62,757 nucleotides of DNA from Planctomycetota bacterium (GCA_035574235.1 DATLZA010000021.1:1-62757); one strand, 5' to 3'. Shown: positions 1-9,874, numbered from the stretch's first letter. Numbers and translations are program-made. The notes: a model not told the origin generated them from the letters alone.

Positions 1-3000
1 GTGGAGCCCCAGACGATCTGGATCCGCAAGGGCGGCAAGCGCCGCGAACTGGGCCTCTCGGGCGTCCAGGGCGGCACCTACATGCGCCACGGCGACCACT
101 ATGTGCTCAAGATCAACGACCTCTCCGGCCGCATCTACGTCAACGACGGCATCGACGGCGGCCCTCAAGGCTCCGTCTCCCAGAACCTCAAGAGGATCCT
201 CAACATCCTGGGCCAGCTCGTTCAGGTTCCCCAGCTGGGGGACCGGATCCTGGCCAACCGTCCGCCCTATGGATACCGCCATCCGCAGGAGCTGCTGAAA
301 GCGGTGGGTTATGACGAAGCGCTCTGGGCGCGCTTCCGCGATTTCGTAACGGTCTACGCCTGGGTGGACCCCAACGTGGCCAACCCCGTCCCGCTTTCGG
401 CGGCGAAGCTTTCGGACTATCCGGTGCAGTACTACCGGGGCAATCCGCCGGTGTATCGGCACGGAAGCTACATCTCCGGGCGCGACGCGCGGGGTGAGGC
501 CGTCCAGGTCCCCGGGGGCCTGAACACCTGTCCGAACGTCTGCCCTGGAGGCAACCACGACAATCCCGCGATCCGGGTTTACGGCCTGGATACGCTCAAC
601 CCTCAATGGATCGAGGTCGTCTCGCGCGCCCCGGTCAACGTCAACAGCGCCCCTCTCGAGGTGCTCGTGGCGCTTCTGACGGATCTGAAGGGTTTCTTCT
701 TGGCCGATCGGCGCCGCAACAACCCGAACTGGCGGGGGGACAAGTACCTTTCCTTCAAACACCAGTGCACGTACTCGCCCGACCGCACCGACGGGGACGA
801 GTACGGGTTCCTCATGGAGACGGTGCCGATCGTGGGTCCCGGGGGAACCGCCACCGAAGGCATTTCCGCCTACGTGATCGCTGAGGAAATCATCGCCTGC
901 CGTTCCCGCCGATCCTCCAAGAACTTCAACTACGCGACGGTCCCCTGGTCGGGGCCGTTCAAGACGTGGCGGCAGTTCTACCAGTTCGTGGACAACCTCG
1001 CCGTTCCCAAGAGCGAGGGCGGCGCGGGCGTGCTTGAAGATCCCCGGCCCATTCACAAGGACTACGCCGAGGAGGTTCCGGACCCGACGGGCCACGGTCC
1101 GCTCGTGGACAGCCCGGCCCAGCGCCGGCACGCCGTGCGGGCGATCGCCGACGTGATCAAGGCCAACTTTAACCCGAACCTGCATCTCAACGAGCTCAAC
1201 CCCGACGAAAACCTCTTCCTGCGGGTGGACAAGACCGATCTCATCGTCAATTCCACCGAATTCTGCTTCGTCCCCACGGGGTACTTCGAGATCGAGGCCC
1301 TGGGCCGGATCGTGCGGCCGGCGGATTCCGACCAGAAGGACGCGGACGCCTATCTTCACGACTGCGAGATCGTCGCGCAGGCCAAGGCCACGGCGACCTA
1401 CAAGATCTACGATCTCTACCGGGAAACCAACCAGAAGCAGTTCTATGCCGGGGAGCTTCCGCCGCGGTCAGGCTCGTTCGAAACCAACAACGACTATTCG
1501 CTCGAGATCGGCCCCGAACCCGATAACGGCATCTTCCCCGGCAACCTCGGCGCCCCGGGGGATCCCGACAACGAATGGGACGGGTACATCGCCTTCCCCA
1601 CGGTGGGGGGCGTCTTCGGCGGACACGGCGCTTCGCGGAAATCGAAGAACACGCTCGTGAGCACTCTGAGCCTTCCCAACGCGCCGCACCTCAATGCGGC
1701 CATGCACGGGCACTTCACCCTGGATTTCCACCTGCATCATTCGACGCTCGACCGATCCGAGATCGGAAGCCTCGAGGCCGGGCCCGACGATCCGATCGAA
1801 AACTATGGCGACGTCGTGTACAACCAGATCCTGCCCTACGGGGGGCCGTATGCCCCCCCCTCGGGACCCGGAGGAGCGGCGCCCGGGGGAACGCCGATTC
1901 ACCGGCTGGCGCGGAGTTTCCGCCTCAACTACAACCCGATGTCCGGGACGGTGTCGGCGCCGGGACTCATGCCGTACGCGCCCTCCGATCTCCGGATCGA
2001 CGGCGGCTACGTGGAACGCCACGCGGCGCCGGCCTATTTCGTCCAGCGCGGCGGGGCGATCTGGAACTTCAACCAGGAGCGCGCCACCGGCATGGTCAGC
2101 TTCTGGATCAAGCCCTCCTTCTTCCCCGATCTGACGGGCAAGATCCGGGCCTTCTGGGACATGTCCCGGTTCCACACGCCGTGCGGGGCTCAGGTCTACG
2201 TTTGGCCCTTCGCGCAGTGGTTCTACCCTTCGAATTACCAGGCCGGCGCCTCCGGCATCTCCGAAAACACCGGCCCCAAGTACTCCCACAACGATCTGGG
2301 CCAGTATCAGCCGTGCTCGATGGTCTGGGGCAGCAAGCAGTGGCACGGTTCCCAGAACGGACCCATCGATGGAACCAATAAGGCGCATTCCTTCGGCAAG
2401 ATGACGGTCTGCCTGAACCACCTCGGTCACGAGGAATGCGTGAAGCTCAACCGCCTGAACCCACGGGTCAAGCCGAGTCCGCTGCGCGCGCATCGCTGGC
2501 TCCACACGACCTTCTCGTGGAACCTCTTGGGCGGGAGCGATACGTCGGGACTGATGTACTCCAAAATGTACATCAACGGGGTCGCCTCCGGCCCGAGCTC
2601 GCCGTACGTACCGTACACCTACTCGACGATGACGAGCTGGGCGGAAGGCGTGGATCGCATCAACTACTTCGACAAGCACGACGGCGGCGAATACAACCAG
2701 ATGCGCCTTGGGGCTCCTTCGAGGATCGCCAAGGCGGCCGTCGCCGGCGAAACCGGCGGCTTCCGGGGAAATTTCTCGGGCGACCATACGGTCGACGAGC
2801 TTTACGTCTGGAAGAGCGAGGGTGAAGGCGATCCCCTGGTGCTCTGGCAGCGGGGACGGTACTACAAGCCGCTCGAAACCGCCTACGGCGAAGGGCGCTT
2901 CGTCTCCCAGCCGATTTCCCTGCTGCCCTCGTTCGCCCGGCTCCTGCCGCCGCCCTCCACCGCCGTGCCGCCGGGAATGGGCGGCCGCGTGCAGGACGGC

Positions 3001-3414
3001 TCGATCCAGACGGCCAACGTCCAGAAGGTGAGGGTTCTGGGAATCTCCTGGACGTGGTTCGCGGAGGATGTGGACCCGGAGACGGGCCGCCCGCAGCTTT
3101 TCGACTACAACGATCCCACGCTGGGCATCGCGGTGGACGACGTGCGTCCGACGCTGAAGCTCGGGATCCGGGACGGACAGCTCACGTACGGCCCCTTCGA
3201 GGACGACGCCTTCTCGGCGGTGCGGGCCCCGGACGGAACGGTGCCGGTGATCCAGGATCCCCGCCAGGTGCGGTACTTCGCGCACTTCGGCCTGGAAGGC
3301 GCGCAGCTTCAGACGATCCTCCTGGCCACTCCGGTCCTCGATGACGTGACGCTCTATTACGACGACGCGGGATCGCACCTTCTCTCGTATACTTTCGACA
3401 ACAGGATCTTCTAG
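1..3414 (+). CDS. GspK-like pseudopilin/LamG-domain fusion protein, 5'-truncated
   Basis: The frame is open from the first base of the window, so the true N-terminus, where a prepilin leader would lie, is probably missing; the GTG at position 1 need not be the start. Residues about 80-225 resemble the type II secretion minor pseudopilin GspK: a helix-hairpin-helix-like stretch (HPQELLKAVGYDEALWARF) and then VNVNSAPLEVLVALL, close to the GspK signature INVNTAPxEVL. The C-terminal half (about 580-950) looks like a LamG/concanavalin-type beta-sandwich, with motifs such as MVSFWIKPSFFP and DELYVWKS. At 1137 residues it is several times longer than ordinary GspK. The pseudopilin link is motif-based. 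A role in a cell-surface pilus-like assembly is inference. Confidence 0.55.
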   Translation: MEPQTIWIRKGGKRRELGLSGVQGGTYMRHGDHYVLKINDLSGRIYVNDGIDGGPQGSVSQNLKRILNILGQLVQVPQLGDRILANRPPYGYRHPQELLKAVGYDEALWARFRDFVTVYAWVDPNVANPVPLSAAKLSDYPVQYYRGNPPVYRHGSYISGRDARGEAVQVPGGLNTCPNVCPGGNHDNPAIRVYGLDTLNPQWIEVVSRAPVNVNSAPLEVLVALLTDLKGFFLADRRRNNPNWRGDKYLSFKHQCTYSPDRTDGDEYGFLMETVPIVGPGGTATEGISAYVIAEEIIACRSRRSSKNFNYATVPWSGPFKTWRQFYQFVDNLAVPKSEGGAGVLEDPRPIHKDYAEEVPDPTGHGPLVDSPAQRRHAVRAIADVIKANFNPNLHLNELNPDENLFLRVDKTDLIVNSTEFCFVPTGYFEIEALGRIVRPADSDQKDADAYLHDCEIVAQAKATATYKIYDLYRETNQKQFYAGELPPRSGSFETNNDYSLEIGPEPDNGIFPGNLGAPGDPDNEWDGYIAFPTVGGVFGGHGASRKSKNTLVSTLSLPNAPHLNAAMHGHFTLDFHLHHSTLDRSEIGSLEAGPDDPIENYGDVVYNQILPYGGPYAPPSGPGGAAPGGTPIHRLARSFRLNYNPMSGTVSAPGLMPYAPSDLRIDGGYVERHAAPAYFVQRGGAIWNFNQERATGMVSFWIKPSFFPDLTGKIRAFWDMSRFHTPCGAQVYVWPFAQWFYPSNYQAGASGISENTGPKYSHNDLGQYQPCSMVWGSKQWHGSQNGPIDGTNKAHSFGKMTVCLNHLGHEECVKLNRLNPRVKPSPLRAHRWLHTTFSWNLLGGSDTSGLMYSKMYINGVASGPSSPYVPYTYSTMTSWAEGVDRINYFDKHDGGEYNQMRLGAPSRIAKAAVAGETGGFRGNFSGDHTVDELYVWKSEGEGDPLVLWQRGRYYKPLETAYGEGRFVSQPISLLPSFARLLPPPSTAVPPGMGGRVQDGSIQTANVQKVRVLGISWTWFAEDVDPETGRPQLFDYNDPTLGIAVDDVRPTLKLGIRDGQLTYGPFEDDAFSAVRAPDGTVPVIQDPRQVRYFAHFGLEGAQLQTILLATPVLDDVTLYYDDAGSHLLSYTFDNRIF

Positions 3415-3416
3415 CC

Positions 3417-4499
3417 ATGAAGAAACCGACGACGATGCTGGCGGCGGCGTTCGCGGCGGCGCTCCTGGGGCCGGCCGCGGCCGATCAGGAAGAGCCCGCG
3501 GTCACGCTCCTCTGCAAGCCGCCCGCGGCGCGGGCGCGGATCCCGCGCCTGCGCCTGGACGGAACGGCCGCCTATCCCGACCGCACCGTCCTGCGCCTCC
3601 ACCTGGCGCGGCAGTTCGAGATGTGGGCGGGCGGGCGCATCCTGCCCACTTCGATCGGAGGCAGCGGCGGCTTCGTCGAGGTCCGCAACCGCAAGTTCGT
3701 CTACGAGCCCCTGTTCGAAGGGCCGGGCCACTACCTCATCCGCGTGGAGTTCAACCTCGACAGCCAGCTGGAGCCGTTGCGGGAGTCCCTCAAAAAGCAC
3801 CCGCCCCGCAAGGAATGGACCTTCCAGTTCGCCGCCTGGGGGGATGAGCTGGGAACCCAGCTCGGCAAGCTGCCGGAGATCGACCAGCTGGCGGCCGAGA
3901 CCTTGGAACTCATCGGGCGCATCGAAAAAGCGTGCGTCTCCAAGGCCTCCTGGGACTCCCAGGCCAAGGAGCTCAACAAAGAGGTGGTCAAGCTCATGGC
4001 CAAAATCGAAGGCGAGAAGCAGGACCTCAAGACGGTTTTCCCCGCTTCCATGAGCCAGCTTTATTACACCGTCCGTTCGATCCGGGGCACATCGGATCTT
4101 TTCGTCTGGGAAAACGGAAAGTTCGCCGGGGGCCGCTCGTACCACGCCGAGAACCAGAAGGTGAAGACCCACCGGGAGGAGGATTTCACGTTCGAAAACC
4201 TGCGCCGGTACGTCGAAGAGGTCCCCTCGCTGGCCGGCCGCGAGTTCGCGCTCTGGGTGGTCAAAGACCTCCGGCGAACCGAGGGCAAGCTCTCTTCGGC
4301 CCTGGAGGACGTCCTGAAGGCGAACGCCGCGCACGCGGGAGTGGCGCCCTACGCCGAGCGTCTCCAGAAGGCGGCGCCCGCGGATCTGGATCTTCTGGAA
4401 ACGGAGATTCGCGGCGCCGCGCCGCAGAAGCCCAAGCCGCCCGAGGAGAAGCCCAAACCCCAGGACGAGAAGCCCAACGCGCCGGGGAAGTCCTCATGA
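3417..4499 (+). CDS. Secreted protein of unknown function
   Basis: The 360-residue protein starts two bases after the preceding stop, so it is probably co-transcribed with it. A signal peptide is clear (MKKPTTMLAAAFAAALLGPAAA, cleaved near residue 22). The middle (about 130-230) is rich in charged heptad-like helix and may be coiled coil. The C-terminus is a Lys/Pro repeat tail (PKPPEEKPKPQDEKPNAP), suggesting a flexible linker. I do not recognise a family. Its stop overlaps the next start (ATGA), so it is translationally coupled to the downstream repeat protein and may act with it in the envelope. Confidence 0.7.
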   Translation: MKKPTTMLAAAFAAALLGPAAADQEEPAVTLLCKPPAARARIPRLRLDGTAAYPDRTVLRLHLARQFEMWAGGRILPTSIGGSGGFVEVRNRKFVYEPLFEGPGHYLIRVEFNLDSQLEPLRESLKKHPPRKEWTFQFAAWGDELGTQLGKLPEIDQLAAETLELIGRIEKACVSKASWDSQAKELNKEVVKLMAKIEGEKQDLKTVFPASMSQLYYTVRSIRGTSDLFVWENGKFAGGRSYHAENQKVKTHREEDFTFENLRRYVEEVPSLAGREFALWVVKDLRRTEGKLSSALEDVLKANAAHAGVAPYAERLQKAAPADLDLLETEIRGAAPQKPKPPEEKPKPQDEKPNAPGKSS

Positions 4500-5728
4500 G
4501 CTCCGCCCTCGCGACCGCGTGCCTTCTGCTCCTGGCCGCCCCCCAGGAGAAAAAGGATCCGTTCCAGGCGCATCCCAAGGTGGACCAGCGCCGCGTCGAC
4601 GAGGCCATCCGCAAGGGCATCGCGTTCCTCAAGGGCGCGGGTTCCCCGGGCGCCCATCAGGGCATCGCCAACTCGGACGAGCTTGTCCTCTGGACGTTCG
4701 TCCACGCGGGCGTGCCCGAGACCGACCCCCGCTTCCAGCAGCTCTTCCGGAACATGATGCAGGCACCGCTCGAGAAAACCTACAAGGTCGCGCTGCAGGC
4801 GATGATCCTGGAGGAGATGCACCGCGTCCGCTACCAGGCGCGGATCCAGCAGTGCGCCCAGTTCCTCGTGGACAACCAGTGCCGGAACGGCCAGTGGAGC
4901 TACGGGGAACCCTCCATCTACGTGAACGACATCCCCGTTCCCACCGGCGGCGAAGGCGGCCGGGACGTGGCCACGGGCGGAAAGGGAGACGTCCGGATCC
5001 GCGAATACGACCCGGCCCTTCCGGTCACCCAGCGCCAGAAGCCCAAGGTCGTCAAGAAAGTCTCCGTCAGGAAGAAGAAGGACGGCCCCGCCTCCGGCGA
5101 CAATTCCAATTCGCAATACGCGGCGCTGGGGCTTCGCGCCTGCCACGACGCCGGGGTCCTTCTGCCCAAGGAATCGATCGAGCTGGCCGCGCAGTGGTGG
5201 CGGGACGCGCTGCATCCCCCCGACGACCCCGCCGCGGCGCGGCGGAATCCTCTGGCCAGCGAAGGCTGGTGCTACGGCCCGCGCAGCCACGGCCACAAGG
5301 GATACGGATCGATGACGGCGGGCGCCGTCGGCAGCCTGGCCATCCTGAATTACATTCTCGAGAAGGATTGGAAGCGCGACCGGGAAATCCAGATCGGCCT
5401 GGACTGGCTGACGCGCTTCTTCGCCGTAAGCTTCAACCCCGGACCCTACGAGCACGGCGACGGAAAAGTGGACTCCCAGCACCAGTACTATTACTATATG
5501 TATGCGTTGGAGCGGGCGGGGGTCCTGTACGGGACGGAGACGTTCGGGGTCCACGAGTGGTACCCCGCGGGGGCGGAGCAGCTCCTGAAGGACCAGCGGC
5601 CCGACGGCTCCTGGGCCAACCAGGACGGGGCCAACCCGGTCTGGGATACCTGCTTCGCGATCCTGTTTTTGCGGCGGGCCACGCGTCCCCTCGAGGACGT
5701 AGCCACCCGTCCCGCGCGAAAGCCGTAA
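4496..5728 (+). CDS. Secreted prenyltransferase/squalene-oxidase-repeat protein
   Basis: The 410-residue protein has a short signal-like N-terminus (MSSALATACLLLLAAP). Repeats follow that are typical of the alpha6/alpha6 barrel of squalene-hopene cyclase-like proteins: RVDEAIRKGIAFLKG, QYAALGLRACHDAG, SMTAGAVGSLAILNY, and the C-terminal QRPDGSWANQ...DTCFAILFLRRATRPL. No DXDD cyclase motif is visible, so terpene cyclase activity is not supported. The start is set by the ATGA overlap with the upstream stop. A close paralogue lies 115 bp downstream, so the pair is a tandem duplication. Function is unknown; an envelope binding or scaffold role is possible. Confidence 0.75.
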   Translation: MSSALATACLLLLAAPQEKKDPFQAHPKVDQRRVDEAIRKGIAFLKGAGSPGAHQGIANSDELVLWTFVHAGVPETDPRFQQLFRNMMQAPLEKTYKVALQAMILEEMHRVRYQARIQQCAQFLVDNQCRNGQWSYGEPSIYVNDIPVPTGGEGGRDVATGGKGDVRIREYDPALPVTQRQKPKVVKKVSVRKKKDGPASGDNSNSQYAALGLRACHDAGVLLPKESIELAAQWWRDALHPPDDPAAARRNPLASEGWCYGPRSHGHKGYGSMTAGAVGSLAILNYILEKDWKRDREIQIGLDWLTRFFAVSFNPGPYEHGDGKVDSQHQYYYYMYALERAGVLYGTETFGVHEWYPAGAEQLLKDQRPDGSWANQDGANPVWDTCFAILFLRRATRPLEDVATRPARKP

Positions 5729-5843
5729 CGCCAGGACCTTCCGGGAACGTAAGCTTCAGGGGCGAGCCATGGGATCGCTTCGGGTCCGCCTTCCACCGGC
5801 CGAATCCGGCGGGCGGGAACGACGCGAGACGAGGAGGCGAACT

Positions 5844-7151
5844 ATGGCGCGTTGGCTCGTGGTTTCGGTTCTGGCGGCGCTGCCCGCCCATGCCGCGCAG
5901 CAGGGTCAGGGACAACCCCCTCCCTTTCCGCCCTTCAAAGTCGACCAGGTCAAAGTCGACCGGGCGATCGAAAAAGGGATCGCCTACCTCAAGTCCCGCA
6001 ACGCCGACCACCTCCGGCGGTTCGAGCACATCGGCCGCCAGATGCAGAACTGTGAGCTGGTGCTGTGGACCTACGTCCACGCCGGCGTCCCCGAAACCGA
6101 TCCCGCCTTCAAGCAGCTTTTCGACGACATGATGGCCCGCCGGCTCGAGGCCACCTACTGCGTGGCGCTCCAGGCCATGGTCCTGGAGGAGGTCGAGCGG
6201 GTGAAATACCAGGGCCGCATCTGGCAGTGCGCCCAGTTCCTCGTGGACAACCAGAGCGCGGACGGCTACTGGGGATACGGCGACCCCACGATCTTCGCCG
6301 AGGATCCGCCCGTCCCGACGACGAGCGTCCCCCGCGACGTCGCCAGCGGCGGCGGCCAGATCCGGCGGCTGAAGCCCGGCGAAACCCTTCCTCCGCCCGG
6401 CACCCGCACGAAGCCTCCGGTCAAGCGCCGCCTCAAGGTGGAAAAAAAGAAGGACGGCAACCCCAACGACAACTCGAATTCCCAGTACGCGGCGCTGGGC
6501 CTGCGCGCCTGTCACGACGCGGGCATCGACCTCCCCCCCGCCGTGATCGACAAGGCCATCGCCTGGTGGCGCGGCACTCAAAAGGCGACCGACGGCCAGC
6601 CCGTGCGCCTGGACTTCAAGGACGCCCAGGGCAAACCCATCTCGGGCGCCAGCGGGACGAGCGTCATGGACGCCGTCACCGCCGAACCCCAGGGCTGGTG
6701 TTACGGCCGGCACGACCACAAGGCGTACGGCTCGATGACCGCGGGGGCGGTGGGAAGCCTGGCGATCTACCTCTACATCAAGGACAACGACGGCGGCAAG
6801 AAGCGCTCCTGGCGGCGCGATAAGGACGTGCACGAAGGGCTCGCCTGGCTGGCCGCGAACTTTTCGGTGACCTACAACCCCGGCCCGTACGAGCACGGCA
6901 ACTTCGCCGAGAACTCTCAGCACCACTACTATTACTTCCTCTACGCGCTCGAGCGGGCCGGCATGCTCTACGGCACGGAAACCGTCGGCACCCACGAGTG
7001 GTACCCCGAGGGAGCCAAGGTCCTCATCGAATCCCAGAAGGCCGACGGCTCCTGGGGGGACGGAACCGTGGACACCTGTTTTGCGATCCTCTTCCTCAAG
7101 CGCGCCACGCGCCCCCTCGACGTGGCCACCCACGCGGCCGGGTCCCGATAG
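5844..7151 (+). CDS. Secreted prenyltransferase/squalene-oxidase-repeat protein, paralogue
   Basis: This 435-residue protein is a paralogue of the preceding gene. Shared blocks include ELVLWTYVHAGVPETDP, QCAQFLVDNQ, NSNSQYAALGLRACHDAG, YGSMTAGAVGSLAIY, NPGPYEHG and DTCFAILFLKRATRPLDVATHA. The ATG at 5844 is chosen because GAGGAGG lies seven bases upstream and it begins a good signal peptide (MARWLVVSVLAALPAHAAQ). It differs by an insertion of about 20 residues near 250-275. No DXDD acid motif is visible. The gene ends before a strong bidirectional terminator shared with the convergent TolC gene. Confidence 0.75.
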   Translation: MARWLVVSVLAALPAHAAQQGQGQPPPFPPFKVDQVKVDRAIEKGIAYLKSRNADHLRRFEHIGRQMQNCELVLWTYVHAGVPETDPAFKQLFDDMMARRLEATYCVALQAMVLEEVERVKYQGRIWQCAQFLVDNQSADGYWGYGDPTIFAEDPPVPTTSVPRDVASGGGQIRRLKPGETLPPPGTRTKPPVKRRLKVEKKKDGNPNDNSNSQYAALGLRACHDAGIDLPPAVIDKAIAWWRGTQKATDGQPVRLDFKDAQGKPISGASGTSVMDAVTAEPQGWCYGRHDHKAYGSMTAGAVGSLAIYLYIKDNDGGKKRSWRRDKDVHEGLAWLAANFSVTYNPGPYEHGNFAENSQHHYYYFLYALERAGMLYGTETVGTHEWYPEGAKVLIESQKADGSWGDGTVDTCFAILFLKRATRPLDVATHAAGSR

Positions 7152-7167
7152 GGTCGGTACCGCGCGC

Positions 7168-7201
7168 GCCGGACGCGCCCGCCTCGCCGGGCGCGTCCGG
7201 C
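7168..7201. terminator. Bidirectional terminator hairpin
   Basis: A perfect stem of about 14 bp (GCCGGACGCGCCCG paired with CGGGCGCGTCCGGC) with a six-base loop sits between two convergent genes. There is no long T run, as is common at this GC content. Confidence 0.75.
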
Positions 7202-7204
7202 CGC

Positions 7205-8722
7205 CTACCGCACCGCCACGCGCGGCTCGAGGTGATCCTTCAGCCGGATCCCGTGCTTCTCGAGCAGCGTCCCCGTCACCTGGTCCAGACGGTGAAGCGA
7301 CAGGTTGTAGTCGATGAGCGCCTTGAGCTCGTTCGTCCGCGCCACGGCCAGATCTTCCTGCACGTCCAGCACCCGGAACGTCGTCGAAAGGCCCTGCTCG
7401 CGCCGCACCATCTCGCCCTCGAGCTGCTCCTGCGCGAGGATCCGCGCCCGGCGCGTCGCCTCGATCCGCTTTTCGTTCGTCTTGATCGCGCGCACCGCCT
7501 CCCGCACCTCGACGAAAATCTGATTCTCGAGGTTGCGCTCCTGAAGGCGGAGCCGGCGCTCCTCGAGCTCGGCGCGGCGGTACGCCCCCCGCGCCGCGCT
7601 CCCCTCGAGCGGCCATTCGAAGACGAACCCCACGGACAGATCGCGGAAATCCGTGGAGCTCGCCTCGTGCGACGCCCCCTCGGGCGTCTCCTCCGTGCCG
7701 AAGATCTCCGCCCGGCCCGTCAGGTCCAGGCGCGGGAGCCCCTCGTTGGCCGCCTGCGCCAGGACCGCCCGCTGCGCCTCGAGCTGGAGCCGGATCTGCC
7801 TCAGCTCCGGCCGCCGCCCGAGCGCCTCGGCCGCCGCCCGGTCCACGGCCGCCCGCTCGTCAAGCTCCCCCTCCAGTCCCCGCGGCGCCTCGACCGGCAC
7901 GATCCCCACGTCTTCCCGCAGAAGCGCCGGGTCCACCAGGCGCTTCAGGCGGTCCTCCGCGTTGAGCACCGCCGCCTCCGCCGTCAGAATCCCTTCCCGC
8001 TGGGCCGCCACGCCCGCCTCCGCCTGCGTCACGTCGATCCGCGGAACCACGCCGCGCTCGAACCGCCGGCGGTTGTCCTCCAGAAGCCGCACCGCCACCT
8101 CCAGGGACTGATCCCGGACCTTCTTGTTCTCGATCGCGAAGACCAGGTCCCAGTAGGCCTGCGTCACCTGAAACACCGAATCCGTCAGCGCCTTCTCGAA
8201 CGCGTCCACCGACGCGTCGCGCGCGCGCCGCGCCACGACGAGCGTGGCCGTGTTGGCCTCGTACGAGCCGCCCCTCAGGAGCGGCAGCGTCACCGCCACC
8301 CCCGCCGACTGCGTCCAGCGCGGATTGAAGGGCGCGAAGGGATTGTTCGTCAGAAGCCGCGACGACCGCGCGAAGACGTCGTAGCTCGCCCCCCAGGGCA
8401 GAAGCTTCCGCAACCCCAGGGTCACGTCCGCCGTGTCCGCCTCCGGACGGGTCGAATCGATCAGCACGTTGGCCGGCTGCGAGATGCGCTCTCCGCCGTC
8501 CGCCACCGCGTACAGCACGTGGTCCCACGGCGCCCGGGCGGCGTAGACGTTCTGCTCCTCGATCCACGGCTGATAGCGCGCCACCTCGAGCTCCAGGTTG
8601 TGGTTGAGCGACAGCGCCACCGCCTCTCGGACCGAAAGCGGAAGCGTGCGCGCGGGCCGGCGCTCCGCCTCCCCGTCCCCGCCGCCGGCCGCGGCCATAA
8701 GAAGACCCAGAAAAACGTTCAT
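7205..8722 (-). CDS. TolC-family outer-membrane efflux protein
   Basis: The 505-residue protein starts with a signal-like segment (MNVFLGLLMAAAGGG), then the TolC opening LSVREAVALSLNHNLELEVARYQPWIEEQ. Two long helical hairpin regions follow (about 170-270 and 370-470), with typical phrases such as VTQAYWDLVFAIENKKV and FEWPLEGSAARGAYRRAELEERRLRLQERNLENQIFVEVREAVRAI. Length and layout match outer-membrane channels of tripartite efflux or type I secretion. No inner-membrane pump or adaptor is next to it. It is transcribed divergently from the protease-like trio, from overlapping promoters. Confidence 0.85.
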   Translation of the reverse strand: MNVFLGLLMAAAGGGDGEAERRPARTLPLSVREAVALSLNHNLELEVARYQPWIEEQNVYAARAPWDHVLYAVADGGERISQPANVLIDSTRPEADTADVTLGLRKLLPWGASYDVFARSSRLLTNNPFAPFNPRWTQSAGVAVTLPLLRGGSYEANTATLVVARRARDASVDAFEKALTDSVFQVTQAYWDLVFAIENKKVRDQSLEVAVRLLEDNRRRFERGVVPRIDVTQAEAGVAAQREGILTAEAAVLNAEDRLKRLVDPALLREDVGIVPVEAPRGLEGELDERAAVDRAAAEALGRRPELRQIRLQLEAQRAVLAQAANEGLPRLDLTGRAEIFGTEETPEGASHEASSTDFRDLSVGFVFEWPLEGSAARGAYRRAELEERRLRLQERNLENQIFVEVREAVRAIKTNEKRIEATRRARILAQEQLEGEMVRREQGLSTTFRVLDVQEDLAVARTNELKALIDYNLSLHRLDQVTGTLLEKHGIRLKDHLEPRVAVR

Positions 8723-8803
8723 CGATCGCCCTCTCCCGACGTCGGATCCGCCGGACGCTCCGATCCCGCGCCGGAAGCGTCATGGATTCGCCCGGCGTGC
8801 ATC

Positions 8804-8814
8804 GTATATTATAC
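8804..8814. promoter_or_regulatory. Overlapping divergent -10 region
   Basis: GTATATTATAC is nearly symmetrical. The - strand reads a perfect TATAAT (8813-8808) toward the TolC gene and the + strand reads TATATT/TATTAT toward the protease-like trio. Both have weak -35 sequences. Overlapping -10 boxes imply the two operons compete for polymerase. Confidence 0.55.
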
Positions 8815-8865
8815 GGGTAGGCCGCGCGGGAGAGGGGCGCGGCCTTCCGTTCGACGGGAGCCCGA

Positions 8866-9858
8866 ATGACCGGCATCCTCGCGGCGATCCTCCCCCTCCT
8901 GGCCGCCCCCCAGGAGGAGATCGACAAGGTCCACGCGCGTCTCTACCGCAAGGCCGCCCCCGCCGTCGTCGCCGTGGAAGGCGGCCGCGAGCGGGGCTCG
9001 GGCGTCCTTGTGGACCGGCGCGGGATCCTCCTGACCTCCCCCACCGCCTGCGGCGCCTCCGCGCGCACCGTAACGGTCATCACCCCCGACGGGACCCGCT
9101 ACTCCGGCCGCGTCCTGGGCCGCGTGCCCGAAAAGGAGCTGGCGGTCGTCCGCCTCGAGGCCGACCGGGAGTTCCCCTTCCTCGAGCTCGGCGATTCCGA
9201 CGCCGTCCGTCCCGGCCGGCTCGCCTACGTCCTGGGCGACAGCTACGACAGCCTCCGCGTGGACGGCCAGCCCGCCCTCTCCGTGGGGGTCCTCTCGGGA
9301 ACTTACGAGGTGTCCTCCGAACGCCCGCTCAAGATCCTCAACCCCTTCACCGGACGCGTCCAGGAGAGCCCGTACCGCGGAAAGGTGCTCGAAACCTCGG
9401 CGGCCGTGAATCCCCATCAGGACGGAGGACCGCTCCTCGACCGCGAGGGGCGGGTCCTGGGGCTCGTGACCCTGAGTTACGACGACGCGAAATTCACGGG
9501 CCTGGCGATCCCGATCAATGAGATCAAACCTCACCTCGAGCGGATCCTCCGGGAAGCCGAAGCGCCGCCGCGCGCCGCCGGCGCGCCCGCGGTGGCCGGC
9601 TGGCCGGGGGCGGAAGTCCGCGCCTCGGCCGGGGGGCTCGAGGTGACGCGGGTTTTCCGCAATGGTCCCGCGGAGCGGGCGGGACTGGTCCGGGGCGACC
9701 GCGTCACCGCCGTGAACGGCGCCGCGGCGGCCACCGAGGAGGAATTTCATCGGGCGCTGGCGGGCAAGGAGCCCGGAGACCGGGTGACCCTCACCGTGAT
9801 CCGGGCCGGCGAGCGCCGGGACGTGACGCTCACGCTCGGCCGCCGGCCGCTTTACTGA
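8866..9858 (+). CDS. Trypsin-like pseudoprotease with PDZ domain, set A member 1
   Basis: The 330-residue exported protein (signal-like MTGILAAILPLLAAP) has an HtrA/trypsin-like fold at about 25-230 and one PDZ domain at about 240-325 (RNGPAERAGLVRGDRVTAVNG). All three catalytic positions are changed: His to Thr (LLTSPTACG, residue 60), Asp to Glu (EKELAVV, residue 91), Ser to Asp (HQDGGPL, residue 186, in place of GNSGGPL). It should be proteolytically dead. It is first of three related genes; 16 bases separate it from the next. Its closest relative in the window is the protein at 23165, which has the same kind of substitutions. A binding or regulatory role toward the intact third member is inference. 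Confidence 0.8.
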   Translation: MTGILAAILPLLAAPQEEIDKVHARLYRKAAPAVVAVEGGRERGSGVLVDRRGILLTSPTACGASARTVTVITPDGTRYSGRVLGRVPEKELAVVRLEADREFPFLELGDSDAVRPGRLAYVLGDSYDSLRVDGQPALSVGVLSGTYEVSSERPLKILNPFTGRVQESPYRGKVLETSAAVNPHQDGGPLLDREGRVLGLVTLSYDDAKFTGLAIPINEIKPHLERILREAEAPPRAAGAPAVAGWPGAEVRASAGGLEVTRVFRNGPAERAGLVRGDRVTAVNGAAAATEEEFHRALAGKEPGDRVTLTVIRAGERRDVTLTLGRRPLY

Positions 9859-9874
9859 CGGGGGAGATCCGACG

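Noticed and set aside
1468-3378. Long antisense frame (636 codons) opposite the first gene
   Set aside because: Its composition (Arg/Gly/Pro/His-rich, no domains) is that of the reverse complement of a high-GC gene, and the sense frame has clear motifs.
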